Shown here in pieces: positions 19,373 to 28,465 of a stretch of 64,000 nucleotides of DNA. The stretch lies in contig NZ_AP027042.1 of the NCBI RefSeq assembly GCF_027924605.1, positions 1,837,524 to 1,901,523 on the forward strand, read 5' to 3'. Each line of letters starts with the position of its first letter. Positions within the stretch are counted from its first letter, which is position 1. Made by a program: the position numbers and the translations under genes. This DNA comes from Dyella sp. GSA-30. GTDB lineage: Bacteria; Pseudomonadota; Gammaproteobacteria; Xanthomonadales; Rhodanobacteraceae. Below the pieces are notes generated by a model, which did not search any database, was not told the origin of the DNA, and saw only the letters and a program-made list of their open reading frames with translations.

Positions 19373-19505
19373 TCGTGATGTCCGCGCGCCGTCCAAGTCC
19401 ATCGAAGACAACGCTCGCCCTACGTGTAGGCGACCCCAAGTGCGCGTTGCAATCATGGATTATGCCCGCCCACAATACGCTGCAACACTCCGAGAGGAAT
19501 GAGTG

Positions 19506-20105
19506 ATGGTGCACATCTTTTCCCCGCTGAACGGGCGCTCCAGGCGCTTTCGGACAGCGGTTTCGACCCTGGCGCTGGCCACGGTAATGGCCACCCTGGC
19601 CGGCTGCGCAAGCGTGCCGCCGCCGGATGGGTCGATGAATCTGGCGCAATCGCAGCTCCAGGCGGCACGCGATGCCGGCGCGGCCGACTATGCGCCGGTC
19701 GACCTGGGTTTTGCCCAGAGCAAGTTCCAGCAGGCCCAGTCGGCCATGGCCAGCCGCAAGTACGACGTGGCTGGCCAACTGGCTGACGAAGCCCGCGCCG
19801 ATGCCGAATTGGCCCGTGCCAAGGCTCGTCTGGCCGCCGCCCGGGCGCAGATCCAGCAAAAATCCGACGACAACGAGCACCTGCGTCAGCAGATCGAGCA
19901 GGCGCATGCTCACGACAACGATCCGCCGCCTGTCGCCGCGCCGGCCCCTGCGTCCAGCAACGGCCTGCCCCCGGCCCAGCCGATGGAAGACCTGCCGGCC
20001 CCACCCTCGTCGCAGCTGAGCTCGCCGCAGGATCAGGGCCAGGGCACCCAGACGCTGCCGGACCAGACCTTGCCCGATCCGAACCACCAGGGAGGCCAGC
20101 TGTGA
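19506..20105 (+). CDS. DUF4398-containing lipoprotein
   Basis: This 199-residue predicted lipoprotein has a signal peptide with lipobox LAGC at 31-34, so C34 should be acylated. The mature part begins with a DUF4398-like helical domain (LAQSQLQAARDAGAADYAP..., AQSKFQQAQSAMASRKYD), continues as an A/R/Q-rich helix and ends in a proline-, glutamine-rich tail. It probably sits at the outer membrane facing the periplasm. The ATG at 19506 is preceded by GAGAGG; a GTG three bases upstream is an alternative. Its stop overlaps the next gene by 4 bases, so the two likely act together. Function is unknown. Confidence 0.8.
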   Translation: MVHIFSPLNGRSRRFRTAVSTLALATVMATLAGCASVPPPDGSMNLAQSQLQAARDAGAADYAPVDLGFAQSKFQQAQSAMASRKYDVAGQLADEARADAELARAKARLAAARAQIQQKSDDNEHLRQQIEQAHAHDNDPPPVAAPAPASSNGLPPAQPMEDLPAPPSSQLSSPQDQGQGTQTLPDQTLPDPNHQGGQL

Positions 20106-20710
20106 AGCGCCGACTCGCCACCACCCTAAGCGCCCTCGTACTGGCTCTTGCCACCGTTGGTGTGGCGCATGCCGCCAAAGACGATTTGGACGTCAACCGG
20201 CTAAGCAACAGCCTGAACCAGCTATCCAACGATCCGAACCTCGGCAGCTATGCCCAGGCCGAGCAGGCCCGTGCCCGTGACGCGGTCAGCCGTCTGTCCC
20301 AGGTCAAGTCGAAGGAGCGCCCCCACGCGCTGTACATCGCCGAGCGGCAGGTCGATCTGGCACGGGCCTCGGCCCAGTTCCAGGTGGCACAGCTGAGGCT
20401 CAACGAGCTGGATCGCGAGCACGATCAGATTCAGCTGGAGGGCAGCCGCCTCGACGCCGAACAAGCGCGTCGCGAACTGGAACGCCAGCGCCTGCAGTAC
20501 CAATTGGCTCAGGAAGAAGCCGCGCGCCTGCAACAGCAGGGCGAGGCCTCGGCCGCCGCTGCCGAGCAGGCCAAGGCCGAAGCCGAACAGGCCCGCAAGC
20601 TGGCCGCCGCCCAGAGCAAGGTCGCCAACGCAGCCAAGCGCCAAGCGGATCTGGCGGCTCAGGCCGCACGCGCCCTGCGCGCCCAGCAGCAGAATTCCAA
20701 GGGCGACTGA
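20102..20710 (+). CDS. Periplasmic coiled-coil DUF4398-type protein
   Basis: The 202-residue protein has a signal peptide (cut after AHA at about 24). A DUF4398-like helix pair (NDPNLGSYAQAEQARARDAV..., PHALYIAERQVDLARASAQ) is followed by a long Ala/Gln/Glu coiled coil from about 95 to 200. It starts with GTG inside the stop of the lipoprotein gene (GTGA). In related bacteria such pairs precede an OmpA-like gene; here none follows. The likely site is the periplasm, as partner of the lipoprotein. No enzymatic motif is seen. Confidence 0.75.
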   Translation: MKRRLATTLSALVLALATVGVAHAAKDDLDVNRLSNSLNQLSNDPNLGSYAQAEQARARDAVSRLSQVKSKERPHALYIAERQVDLARASAQFQVAQLRLNELDREHDQIQLEGSRLDAEQARRELERQRLQYQLAQEEAARLQQQGEASAAAAEQAKAEAEQARKLAAAQSKVANAAKRQADLAAQAARALRAQQQNSKGD

Positions 20711-20737
20711 GGCCGGGCTGCACCGCCCAATAGCTAC

Positions 20738-20805
20738 CTTGTAGGAGCGACTTCAATCGTGATCGGCCGTGATGTAACCGTTGGTCGCAGTTAAAGCCGT
20801 TCCCA
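20738..20805. repeat. Degenerate REP-like pair
   Basis: TTGTAGGAGCGACTTCAATC (from 20739) and GGTCGCAGTTAAAGCCGTTC (from about 20783) are the two arms of the same repeat family as at 3718-3794, in the opposite order and with several mismatches. Confidence 0.65.
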
Positions 20806-20840
20806 CAGTCTCAGGCAGGGCCGAAGAAAAGATTTGTTAC

Positions 20841-20868
20841 GCAAAAGCCTGTTTCGACAGGCTTTTTG
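20841..20868 (+). terminator. Intrinsic terminator with TTCG loop
   Basis: AAAAGCCTGT (20843-20852) pairs with ACAGGCTTTT (20857-20866) across a TTCG tetraloop and continues in T. It lies 130 bases after the DUF4398 pair and could end its transcript or a short RNA. Confidence 0.8.
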
Positions 20869-21116
20869 CTTTAAGTCCGTGTGACAAAAGATATTTCCGG
20901 ACGCGCTTGCATGCCCTTCTTTCCGGGAGTAGGGTCAAGTTCCCATGGGGCATCAGCGCGCCATGGGTCACTGACCTGAATCATGCGCTCACTCTTCCCA
21001 ACACCGTCGCTTCCTTCCGCCGTCGCGGATGGATGGTGCGCGAGTGCGCGCGTGCACATCACCGTTGGCAGGCGCACCGGTCACGCGCCTGCAGCCCCTA
21101 ACGAGGAGGTCGGACT

Positions 21117-21341
21117 ATGTTCGAAAACCAGCAGCGTGACGATGTCGAAGCCTTGATGAAAGCCGACGCCGAATTCCGTCGGCTCTACCTGCATCACAAG
21201 GAACTCGACAGCAAAGTGCATGACGCCGAGATCGGTGTTCTTCCCATCGACGACATCACGCTTCGTTGTATGAAAAGGGAAAAGCTACAAGCCAAGGAAC
21301 GATTACAACGGATGTGGGACACCAAGCAACTAGCTCACTGA
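21117..21341 (+). CDS. DUF465 (YdcH-like) small protein
   Basis: This 74-residue helical protein has the DUF465 pattern: an acidic N-terminal helix (DDVEALMKADAEFRRLYLHH), a turn with HDAEIG, then a basic helix (MKREKLQAKERLQRMW). Length is typical. A strong GAGGAGG ribosome site lies at 21103-21109. The family has no settled function; members are small cytoplasmic coiled-coil proteins. It is a single gene followed by a long GC-rich hairpin. Confidence 0.82.
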   Translation: MFENQQRDDVEALMKADAEFRRLYLHHKELDSKVHDAEIGVLPIDDITLRCMKREKLQAKERLQRMWDTKQLAH

Positions 21342-21364
21342 CGCTGCGAGTTTTCGCACGAGCA

Positions 21365-21399
21365 TCGGCCCCGGGGCGCGCACGCGCTGCCGGGGCCGA
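21365..21399. terminator. Very GC-rich hairpin after the DUF465 gene
   Basis: TCGGCCCCGG (21365-21374) pairs with CCGGGGCCGA (21390-21399), with an inner GCGC/GCGC stem. No T run follows, so terminator function is uncertain. Confidence 0.4.
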
Positions 21400-21492
21400 G
21401 TCGTTATGGCGGTGCAAACATGCCGGGTTATCATGCTCATCTTGCCGGCGAGCCATGTTGCCGTCCGGCGCAGTCTCAAAACGGAGCCCCTC

Positions 21493-22863
21493 ATGACGGT
21501 CAACCAAAGTGTCCTCGAACTGATCGGACGTACCCCGATGGTACGCGCGCAGCGCCTGGACGTAGGGCCGTGTGAGCTGTTTCTGAAGCTGGAGAACAAC
21601 AATCCCGGCGGCTCGATCAAGGACCGCATCGGCCTGTCGATGATCGAAGGCGCCGAGCGCGCCGGCAAGATCAGGCCAGGCGCGACCCTGGTCGAGGGCA
21701 CCGCGGGCAATACGGGCCTTGGCCTGGCACTGGTGGCGCAGCAGAAGGGTTATCGCCTGATCCTGGTCGTGCCGGACAAGATGAGCCGCGAGAAGATCTT
21801 CAACCTCAAGGCGATGGGCGCCGAAGTGGTACTGACCCGTTCGGACGTCGCCAAGGGTCACCCCGAGTACTACCAGGACATGGCCGAGCGCATTGCGCGC
21901 GAAACCCCAGGTGCCTATTTCATCAATCAGTTCGGTAATCCCGACAACCCCGCCGCGCATATCGCCAGCACCGGTCCGGAAATTCTTGAGCAGCTGGATG
22001 GCAAGGTCGACGCCATCGTGGTCGGCTGCGGGTCGTCGGGCACCCTGAGCGGTCTGTCCAAGTTCTTTGCCGAGGCTTCGCCGAACACCGATTTCGTGCT
22101 GGCCGATCCGGTCGGTTCGATTCTTGCCCAGTACATCAACGAGGGCGTGCTTTCGACCAAATCCGGTAGTTGGATGGTCGAAGGTATCGGCGAGGACTTC
22201 CTGCCTTCGATCAGCGACTTCACGCGGGTCAAGAAGGCCTATGCCATCCCCGATAAGGAAAGCTTCCTGGCCGCGCGCGAGCTGCTATCGAAAGAGGGGG
22301 TGCTCGGCGGCTCGTCCACCGGTACCTTGCTTGCCGCCGCCTTGCGCTATTGCCGCGAGCAGACCACCCCCAAGCGCGTGGTGACCTTTGTCTGCGACAC
22401 CGGCAACAAATACCTGTCGAAGATGTACAACGACTACTGGATGCTCGACAACGGCTTTATCGAGCGCGAACAGCATGGTGACCTGCGCGATCTGTTGCTG
22501 CGCCCGTTCTCGCAGCGCGACACCGTCGTGGTCGGCCCGAACGAGCTGCTGATGACGGCATACACGCGTATGAAGCTCTACGACGTGTCGCAGCTGCCGG
22601 TGATGGACGGCAGTCGTCTGGTCGGCATCCTCGACGAATCGGATGTGCTGATGCATGTACATGCCGATGAAGCACGTTTCCGTGACTCAGTCGCCACTGC
22701 GATGATCAGCAACCTGCAGATGCTCGATGTGCGCTCGCCGATCGAGTCGCTGCTACCGGTATTCGAGCGTGGGCATGTGGCGATCGTGGTCGATGGCGAG
22801 CAGTTTCTGGGCCTGATTACGCGCATCGACCTTTTGAACTATCTCCGACGCAAGGTGCACTAA
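21493..22863 (+). CDS. cbs: Cystathionine beta-synthase
   Basis: The 456-residue PLP enzyme condenses serine and homocysteine to cystathionine. The PLP lysine is K43 in NNPGGSIKDRIG, the phosphate-binding loop is EGTAGNTGLGLA, and a glycine-rich GCGSSGTLSG lies near 175. The C-terminal part (about 335-456) carries two CBS motifs, seen in PVMDGSRLVGILDESDVL and VDGEQFLGLITRIDLL, which usually bind adenosine compounds and regulate activity. ATG 21493 begins the conserved domain. With metB at 33.6 kb it makes transsulfuration in either direction possible. It is followed by glmS. Confidence 0.92.
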   Translation: MTVNQSVLELIGRTPMVRAQRLDVGPCELFLKLENNNPGGSIKDRIGLSMIEGAERAGKIRPGATLVEGTAGNTGLGLALVAQQKGYRLILVVPDKMSREKIFNLKAMGAEVVLTRSDVAKGHPEYYQDMAERIARETPGAYFINQFGNPDNPAAHIASTGPEILEQLDGKVDAIVVGCGSSGTLSGLSKFFAEASPNTDFVLADPVGSILAQYINEGVLSTKSGSWMVEGIGEDFLPSISDFTRVKKAYAIPDKESFLAARELLSKEGVLGGSSTGTLLAAALRYCREQTTPKRVVTFVCDTGNKYLSKMYNDYWMLDNGFIEREQHGDLRDLLLRPFSQRDTVVVGPNELLMTAYTRMKLYDVSQLPVMDGSRLVGILDESDVLMHVHADEARFRDSVATAMISNLQMLDVRSPIESLLPVFERGHVAIVVDGEQFLGLITRIDLLNYLRRKVH

Positions 22864-22956
22864 ACACCCCGTGCCGCGCTAGTCTGGGTGTGGCGAAAGT
22901 CTGTTGAAATGGATCGCCGCGAAAGTGGCGGTCTGTTATTGCAAGGATTACTGCCC

Positions 22957-24786
22957 ATGTGTGGAATCGTCGCAGCCGCCGCCCAGCGTGATGTTGCCCC
23001 GTTGTTGATCGCGGGCCTGAAGGCTCTCGAATACCGTGGTTATGACTCGGCGGGCATCGCCGTCCTTGAAGACGGACAGATTCAGCGCGTCCGCGCCAAG
23101 GGCAAGGTGCGCGAAATGGAGGCGCTGTATCAGGCCGATCCGTTCCCTGGCGGTACCGGTATCGCGCATACGCGCTGGGCCACCCATGGCGTGCCGAACG
23201 AAGCGAACGCACATCCGCATGTGGCCGGCCGCGTTGCATTGGTACACAACGGCATCATCGAAAACTATGCCCAATTGCGTGAAGAGCTGCGCAAGGGCGG
23301 TCATGTATTCACATCCGAGACCGACACCGAAGTCATGGCGGCGCTGGTGGAGGCGCGCCTGAAGGATGGCTTGAGCCTGCGTGAGGCCGTGATCGCGACG
23401 GTGCGCAATCTGGAAGGCGCCTACGCGATTGCCGTGATCAGCCGCGATGAACCCGGCCGCGTCGTCGGTGCGCGTCGTGGCGCACCGCTGCTGGTCGGCG
23501 TGGGTATCGGCGAAAACTTTCTCGGTTCCGATGCGCAGGCCTTGATCCAGGTCACCAACAAGATCGTCTATCTCGACGAAGATGACGTCGTCGATATCAC
23601 CCGCGACAGCATGCAGATCTATGGCCTCGATGGTGCGCTGGTCGAACGCGCGCAGCACGAGAGCGAGATATCAGCCGATGCTGTCGAACGCGGCGAGTAT
23701 CGCCACTACATGCAGAAGGAAATCTTCGAGCAGCCGCGCGCGGTGGGCGACACGCTGGAAGCGCGCATCGGGCCGCATGGCGTGCTGCCGAATATCTTCG
23801 GCGTCGGCGGCGATGAATTGCTGGCCAAGGTCAAGGCGGTGCACATCATCGCCTGCGGTACCAGCTATCACGCCGGCATGGTGGCCAAGTACTGGATCGA
23901 AGACTACGCCCGCCTGCCGGTAAACGTCGAAGTTGCCAGCGAGTACCGCTACCGCGAAGCCGTCGTCTCCAACGACACGTTGTTCGTCGCTATTTCCCAA
24001 TCGGGCGAAACCGCCGACACGTTGGCCGCAATGCGTGAATCGCGCCGCCGTGGCTACCTTGGGACATTGGCGATCTGCAACGTGCCCGAGTCGTCGGTCG
24101 TGCGCGAGTCGGATCTCAAGTTGATGACGCGAGCAGGCCCGGAAATCGGCGTGGCGTCGACCAAGGCGTTCACCACGCAGCTGGCGGCATTGGCGTTGCT
24201 CACCTTGCAGCTGGCGCGCCACCGCGGTCTGGATAACGCGCGCTACACCGATCTCTGCACACAGTTGCAGCGCTTGCCCCGCCTGATCGAAGAGGCGCTG
24301 AAGCTCGAGCCGAAAATCGTCGAGCTGGCCGAACATCTGATGCACCGCCAGCACGCACTGTTCCTCGGCCGTGGTGCGCAATATCCGGTGGCGTTGGAGG
24401 GTTCGCTCAAGCTCAAGGAAATCTCCTATATCCACGCCGAAGCCTATCCGGCAGGCGAGCTGAAGCACGGCCCCTTGGCCCTGGTCGACGAAGACATGCC
24501 CGTCATCGCGGTGGCGCCCAGCGGTCCGCTGCTCGACAAGCTCAAGTCCAATCTGCAGGAAGTCCGCGCACGTGGCGGGGAGCTACTGGTCTTTGCCGAT
24601 TCCCATGCCGTGATGGACGAGGGCGTAAGCCGTGGCGCGATGCTTCGCCTCGATGGCGGTGGCGACTTCGTCGCACCTGCTGTGTTCACGGTGCCGTTGC
24701 AATTGCTGGCTTATCACGTGGCCGTGTTGCGCGGTACGGATGTCGATCAACCGCGTAATCTGGCCAAGTCGGTGACTGTGGAATAG
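22957..24786 (+). CDS. glmS: Glucosamine--fructose-6-phosphate aminotransferase (isomerizing)
   Basis: The 609-residue enzyme makes glucosamine 6-phosphate from fructose 6-phosphate and glutamine, the first step to UDP-GlcNAc for cell wall and LPS. The N-terminal glutaminase begins MCGIVAA, leaving C2 as nucleophile after Met removal, with HTRWATHG and HNGIIENY following. Two SIS domains hold CGTSYHAGM and SQSGETADTLAAM; the C-terminus ends NLAKSVTVE as in all GlmS. AAGGA lies upstream of ATG 22957. No glmS ribozyme is expected or seen in this lineage. Confidence 0.96.
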   Translation: MCGIVAAAAQRDVAPLLIAGLKALEYRGYDSAGIAVLEDGQIQRVRAKGKVREMEALYQADPFPGGTGIAHTRWATHGVPNEANAHPHVAGRVALVHNGIIENYAQLREELRKGGHVFTSETDTEVMAALVEARLKDGLSLREAVIATVRNLEGAYAIAVISRDEPGRVVGARRGAPLLVGVGIGENFLGSDAQALIQVTNKIVYLDEDDVVDITRDSMQIYGLDGALVERAQHESEISADAVERGEYRHYMQKEIFEQPRAVGDTLEARIGPHGVLPNIFGVGGDELLAKVKAVHIIACGTSYHAGMVAKYWIEDYARLPVNVEVASEYRYREAVVSNDTLFVAISQSGETADTLAAMRESRRRGYLGTLAICNVPESSVVRESDLKLMTRAGPEIGVASTKAFTTQLAALALLTLQLARHRGLDNARYTDLCTQLQRLPRLIEEALKLEPKIVELAEHLMHRQHALFLGRGAQYPVALEGSLKLKEISYIHAEAYPAGELKHGPLALVDEDMPVIAVAPSGPLLDKLKSNLQEVRARGGELLVFADSHAVMDEGVSRGAMLRLDGGGDFVAPAVFTVPLQLLAYHVAVLRGTDVDQPRNLAKSVTVE

Positions 24787-24790
24787 CTGA

Positions 24791-24816
24791 TCCCGCTGAT
24801 TGCCAAATCAGCGGGA
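24791..24816 (+). terminator. Hairpin after glmS
   Basis: TCCCGCTGAT (24791-24800) pairs with ATCAGCGGGA (24807-24816) across TGCCAA; only ATTT follows. It is a likely but weak terminator. Confidence 0.55.
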
Positions 24817-24953
24817 ATTTCAGCTCCTTTCGCGGCCCGAACACGAGCCAGATGGCGCGCTCCAGCAGGTCCGTCGATCGACCGGCATGCCGGTAGTGAA
24901 GCAGGCGCGACGACAGGACCTGTCCATGCGATACATCAGCACCAGGCTGCTCG

Positions 24954-24969
24954 GTGCTCGCGCGAGCAC
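24954..24969. promoter_or_regulatory. Perfect 16-bp palindrome GTGCTCGCGCGAGCAC
   Basis: The dyad has no spacer and lies 437 bases before the first exporter gene. It could be an operator; no regulator gene is adjacent. Confidence 0.35.
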
Positions 24970-25052
24970 GCTTGACGGCTCCTTGCGTGGCGCCCCGCGC
25001 CAACGCTTTCTACGGGCCTGCTAGCCGCTTTACCGGCCCCTGCTCATCTCCA

Positions 25053-25063
25053 GGCGATAGCGT
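25053..25063 (+). promoter_or_regulatory. ops-like element (RfaH recruitment), one mismatch
   Basis: GGCGATAGCGT matches the ops sequence GGCGGTAGCGT at 10 of 11 bases. It lies in the leader of a polysaccharide locus on the coding strand, where ops elements are normally found. A chance match is possible. Confidence 0.3.
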
Positions 25064-25390
25064 CCATTGCGGGCTTGGAGAGCAGCGGCATGGTGCCTGC
25101 CATCCCCATTTTGTCGGTATCAAACGCATTGATCCGATATCGCGGCTAGCCCCATGCGAAGCTTGCGTAAGGCTGTCCTCGAAAAATTTTTCCGTCGCAT
25201 TTCCGTCACGATGCCGTCAAACGTCTTTACTCTTTATGACTCCCTGACAGTGAAGGACGCCGGTGATCCGCAAGTTGCACGCAAGGATCCTTTTACAAAA
25301 GGGTCATCATCATGATCAATAATTTCACTTCGATGAATGCGTCCAACGCAGATCGGATCGTTAACGACTCTCTTCGGATTTCTTGAATCC

Positions 25391-26191
25391 ATGCTCAAGT
25401 ACTCAACAGTAGCTGCGATGTCTGACATCGCGGCAGCAACGCGGCGTATGCCGCTTGTCGGTATTCTCGGTTGGCAGGACGTTCGCCAGCGCTATCGAAG
25501 GTCAGCCCTTGGACCGCTATGGCTGACGATCAGCATGGGGGTGATGATCGCGACGATCGGCATCGTCTTCGGCTCACTCTTTCATAGCCCGATGACAGAG
25601 TTCCTGCCTTCATTGGCGATCGGTATCATCTTGTGGGGCTTCATATCGACGGTCATCAATGAAGGGTGTGTCAGCTTCATTGCCTCTGACGCGATCATCA
25701 GGCAGCTGCCGATTCCGCTGTTCGTTCACGTGCTTCGCATGACATGGCGCAACGTGATCATCCTCGGTCACAACCTGTTGATACTGCCGATCGTGTTTAT
25801 TGCGGTCCGTAAATCCGTCCATCCCGTCATGGTCGTTTCCATCGTCGGATTTGCCTTGCTCGTTCTCAACCTTCTGTGGATCGCGCTGATCCTTGGCGTG
25901 GCATGCGCTCGTTTTCGAGATCTATCCCAGATGGTGGGCAGCATTCTGCAAGTCGTCTTTTATCTGACCCCCATCATGTGGTTGCCGCAAAGCCTGCCAG
26001 CGAGCGTGTCTGCGTATGTGCTGGACTTCAACCCGGTCTATCACTTGCTGGAAATTGTTCGAGCCCCACTGCTTGGTCACCTGCCGAGCACGATGAGCTG
26101 GGTCGTGTCAGGCGCACTCGCCGCCATCGGCTGGGCAGTGGCGTTGCTCTTCTATGGTCACTTTCGGCGACGTATCGCTTACTGGCTATAA
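25391..26191 (+). CDS. wzm: ABC-2 type polysaccharide exporter permease, Wzm-like (system 1)
   Basis: This inner-membrane permease of 266 residues has about six transmembrane segments (for example LTISMGVMIATIGIVFG, ILWGFISTVI, and the LNLLWIALILGVACARF region). The N-terminal WQDVRQRYRRSALGPLWLTI is the conserved cytoplasmic entry helix of Wzm/RfbD proteins. It would flip undecaprenyl-linked polysaccharide to the periplasm together with the ATPase 53 bases downstream. The ATG at 25391 is preferred to the upstream in-frame start because homologues are about 260-270 residues; an ATG at 25418 is also possible. Confidence 0.85.
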   Translation: MLKYSTVAAMSDIAAATRRMPLVGILGWQDVRQRYRRSALGPLWLTISMGVMIATIGIVFGSLFHSPMTEFLPSLAIGIILWGFISTVINEGCVSFIASDAIIRQLPIPLFVHVLRMTWRNVIILGHNLLILPIVFIAVRKSVHPVMVVSIVGFALLVLNLLWIALILGVACARFRDLSQMVGSILQVVFYLTPIMWLPQSLPASVSAYVLDFNPVYHLLEIVRAPLLGHLPSTMSWVVSGALAAIGWAVALLFYGHFRRRIAYWL

Positions 26192-26244
26192 CGATGGGAA
26201 ACGCATGTCATATCCAACCACCCTGCATTGATTGAAGTGACCTT

Positions 26245-27012
26245 ATGGCGCTCATAGAATTTGAAAACGCGACTGTCGAATTTGCGATATACAACGCTAC
26301 TGGGCGCTCGCTGAAAAAGCAGATCTTCCAGATGGCAACCGGCGGACAGATCGGCTCGGATGAGCGAGGTCGTGTCGTGGTACGCGCACTCGAGAACCTG
26401 ACGTTCTCCTTGCGCGATGGTGACAGGGTGGGGTTGCTAGGTCATAACGGAGCAGGCAAGAGCACCTTGTTGCGAATGCTCAGTGGGGTTTATGAACCCT
26501 CGTCGGGGAGTGCGCGTATTCAGGGAAAGGTCGGCTCGCTTATCGACATATCACTGGGCATCGATCATGAAGCTACTGGGCGGGAGAACATTTATACGCG
26601 CGGTGCGCTACTTGGCATCACGCGCTCCAGCATGAAACAGCATATAGACGAGATTATCGAGTTCTCCGAGCTCGGCGCCTTTATCGACATGCCGTTGCGC
26701 ACCTATTCGACGGGTATGCATTTGCGCCTTGTTTTTGCTGTTTCGACCATCCTGCGTCCTGAGATCCTGTTGATGGACGAATGGCTTTCCGTGGGCGACG
26801 AGGGATTCAAGCATCGCGCCGAAGCGCGACTGGCCAGCATGGTCGAGGCCACCAAGATCCTCGTGCTGGCGTCGCATTCCCGAGAGCTCATCATGAACAC
26901 GTGTAATCGTGTCATTTGGCTGGAGCACGGGAAAATCCGCATGATGGGTGATGCCAGGACGGTAACGGATGCCTACTTCGGAGGCGTGTCCAGTGAGCTT
27001 CATGCTGCCTAG
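26245..27012 (+). CDS. wzt: Polysaccharide ABC exporter ATPase, Wzt-like without C-terminal domain (system 1)
   Basis: The 255-residue ATPase has Walker A GHNGAGKST at 66-74, signature YSTGMHLRL and Walker B ILLMDEWLSVGD. After the ATPase fold it ends at about residue 255 with no carbohydrate-binding domain. Known Wzt proteins of this short type (as in E. coli K1-like or Klebsiella O2a-type systems) export chains without recognising a terminal cap. Its permease precedes it. The second system at 42-44 kb has the long form, so the two should differ in substrate recognition. Confidence 0.88.
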   Translation: MALIEFENATVEFAIYNATGRSLKKQIFQMATGGQIGSDERGRVVVRALENLTFSLRDGDRVGLLGHNGAGKSTLLRMLSGVYEPSSGSARIQGKVGSLIDISLGIDHEATGRENIYTRGALLGITRSSMKQHIDEIIEFSELGAFIDMPLRTYSTGMHLRLVFAVSTILRPEILLMDEWLSVGDEGFKHRAEARLASMVEATKILVLASHSRELIMNTCNRVIWLEHGKIRMMGDARTVTDAYFGGVSSELHAA

Positions 27013-27121
27013 TGATGGCGCGCAGCGCCTTGCCGGGTTTGAATCCTCTTTTATCAGGAGCGGTTGAGGATTCAGGGGCGCTCGGCCAGAATGAGTGGCC
27101 CGAACAAAGAGATACGCTTCG

Positions 27122-28465
27122 ATGAAGTGTTTCAAAGCCTATGACATCCGCGGCCGAGTCCCCGACGAATTGAACGAAGATATCGCCTATCGATTGGGGC
27201 GCGCTTTCGCGCGCACGGTCGAACCGGGTCAGGTTGTGGTTGGATATGATATTCGTCGCGATAGTCCTTCGTTCGCTCAAGCGATTGCACGCGGCCTGAA
27301 CGATGAAGGTCGAGATGTCATCGATATAGGTCTTTGCGGCACCGAGGAGTCGTATTTCCAGACGTTTCACCGTGACGCCGCTGGCGGAATCATGGTGACC
27401 GCGAGCCATAATCCGATCGACTACAACGGGATGAAGCTCGTACGCGAGGGCGCGCGGCCCATCAGTGGCGATACGGGATTACGCGATATCGAGCGCATGG
27501 TGGAAGAAAACGCCTTCGAAACCTCCCAAGCGGCACGTGGAAAGATCATTCGAGATCACGACAAGACGGCATATGTGAACCACTTGCTGGGTTATATCGA
27601 TACCTCCGCGCTGCGGCCGCTCAAGATCGTGGCCAACGCGGGTAACGGTGGCGCGGGTGCGGTGATCGATCTGCTCTCCGATCACCTGCCGTTTGAGTTC
27701 ATACGCGTGAATCACGAGCCGGACGGCAGCTTCCCCAACGGTATTCCCAACCCACTGTTACCAGAAAACCGTGACGCTACTGCACAGGCTGTTATCGCGC
27801 ATGGGGCTGATTTCGGCATCGCCTGGGACGGCGATTTCGATCGGTGCTTCCTTTTTGATGCACGGGGAAATTTTATCGAGGGCTATTACATCGTGGGTCT
27901 GCTTGCCGCCCAATTGCTGGAGAAGCACGCGGGAGAAAAGATCATTCATGATCCCCGATTGACGTGGAATACCATCGACATGGTCGCGGCTGCCGGCGGT
28001 GTACCCATCGAAAGCAAGACCGGCCATGCATTCATCAAGGAACGGATGCGCCTGGAAGATGCCGTCTATGGCGGTGAGATGAGCGCACATCACTATTTTC
28101 GCGAGTTCGCCTATTGCGACTCGGGGATGATCCCGTGGTTGCTGATCGCGGAGCGTCTATCGAAAACCAGAGTAAGCCTGGAGGATATGTTGGCCGAGCG
28201 CATGGCGGCCTATCCATGTAGCGGGGAAATCAATTTCGTCGTCGAGGATGCCGGTGCGACGGTGGCGCGCGTACTCGATTTCTATGGCAAAGAACATCCG
28301 CGTGTGGATCGTGTCGATGGCCTTAGCTTGACGTTTGCAAACTGGCGCTTCAATCTTCGGGCTTCCAATACGGAGCCGTTGCTTCGTCTGAATGTCGAAT
28401 CTCGTGGCGATGAATCGCTCATGCGTGAGAGAACCGCGGAACTGTCCCGGTTGATCAAGGAATAA
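27122..28465 (+). CDS. manB: Phosphomannomutase
   Basis: The 447-residue alpha-D-phosphohexomutase converts mannose 6-phosphate to mannose 1-phosphate for GDP-mannose. The phosphoserine is S95 in [14 protein letters not shown], the metal loop is DGDFDRC, the sugar loop is [10 protein letters not shown], and the phosphate-binding loop is [12 protein letters not shown]. The N-terminus [11 protein letters not shown] and [11 protein letters not shown] match the CpsG/RfbK type. The start at 27122 is at this conserved N-terminus; 27 extra bases upstream are in frame but not conserved. It is convergent with manC, sharing a terminator. Confidence 0.92.
   Translation: MKCFKAYDIRGRVPDELNEDIAYRLGRAFARTVEPGQVVVGYDIRRDSPSFAQAIARGLNDEGRDVIDIGLCGTEESYFQTFHRDAAGGIMVTASHNPIDYNGMKLVREGARPISGDTGLRDIERMVEENAFETSQAARGKIIRDHDKTAYVNHLLGYIDTSALRPLKIVANAGNGGAGAVIDLLSDHLPFEFIRVNHEPDGSFPNGIPNPLLPENRDATAQAVIAHGADFGIAWDGDFDRCFLFDARGNFIEGYYIVGLLAAQLLEKHAGEKIIHDPRLTWNTIDMVAAAGGVPIESKTGHAFIKERMRLEDAVYGGEMSAHHYFREFAYCDSGMIPWLLIAERLSKTRVSLEDMLAERMAAYPCSGEINFVVEDAGATVARVLDFYGKEHPRVDRVDGLSLTFANWRFNLRASNTEPLLRLNVESRGDESLMRERTAELSRLIKE

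Larger units (their letters stand above)
20711..21116 (+). other. 405-base intergenic stretch with REP-like repeat and terminator
   Basis: The stretch holds a degenerate REP-like element (20738-20805) and a terminator (20841-20868), then about 240 bases with no recognisable signal. A short open frame (20781-21101) begins inside the repeat, runs across the terminator, and has no family character, so I do not call a gene. Confidence 0.6.
24787..25390 (+). other. 600-base intergenic leader before the polysaccharide locus
   Basis: This stretch has no supportable gene. It contains a hairpin right after glmS (24791-24816), a perfect 16-bp palindrome at 24954-24969, an ops-like element near 25053 and a more AT-rich stretch from about 25180 to 25390 that probably carries the promoter of the ABC exporter. 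Composition falls noticeably compared with the housekeeping genes to the left. Confidence 0.55.

Noticed and set aside
20781-21101. Possible 106-residue gene
   Set aside because: It begins in a REP-like repeat, crosses a terminator, and has no ribosome site or family likeness.
22864-22956. glmS ribozyme
   Set aside because: Only 93 bases are available, no ribozyme core is seen, and these occur in Gram-positive bacteria.
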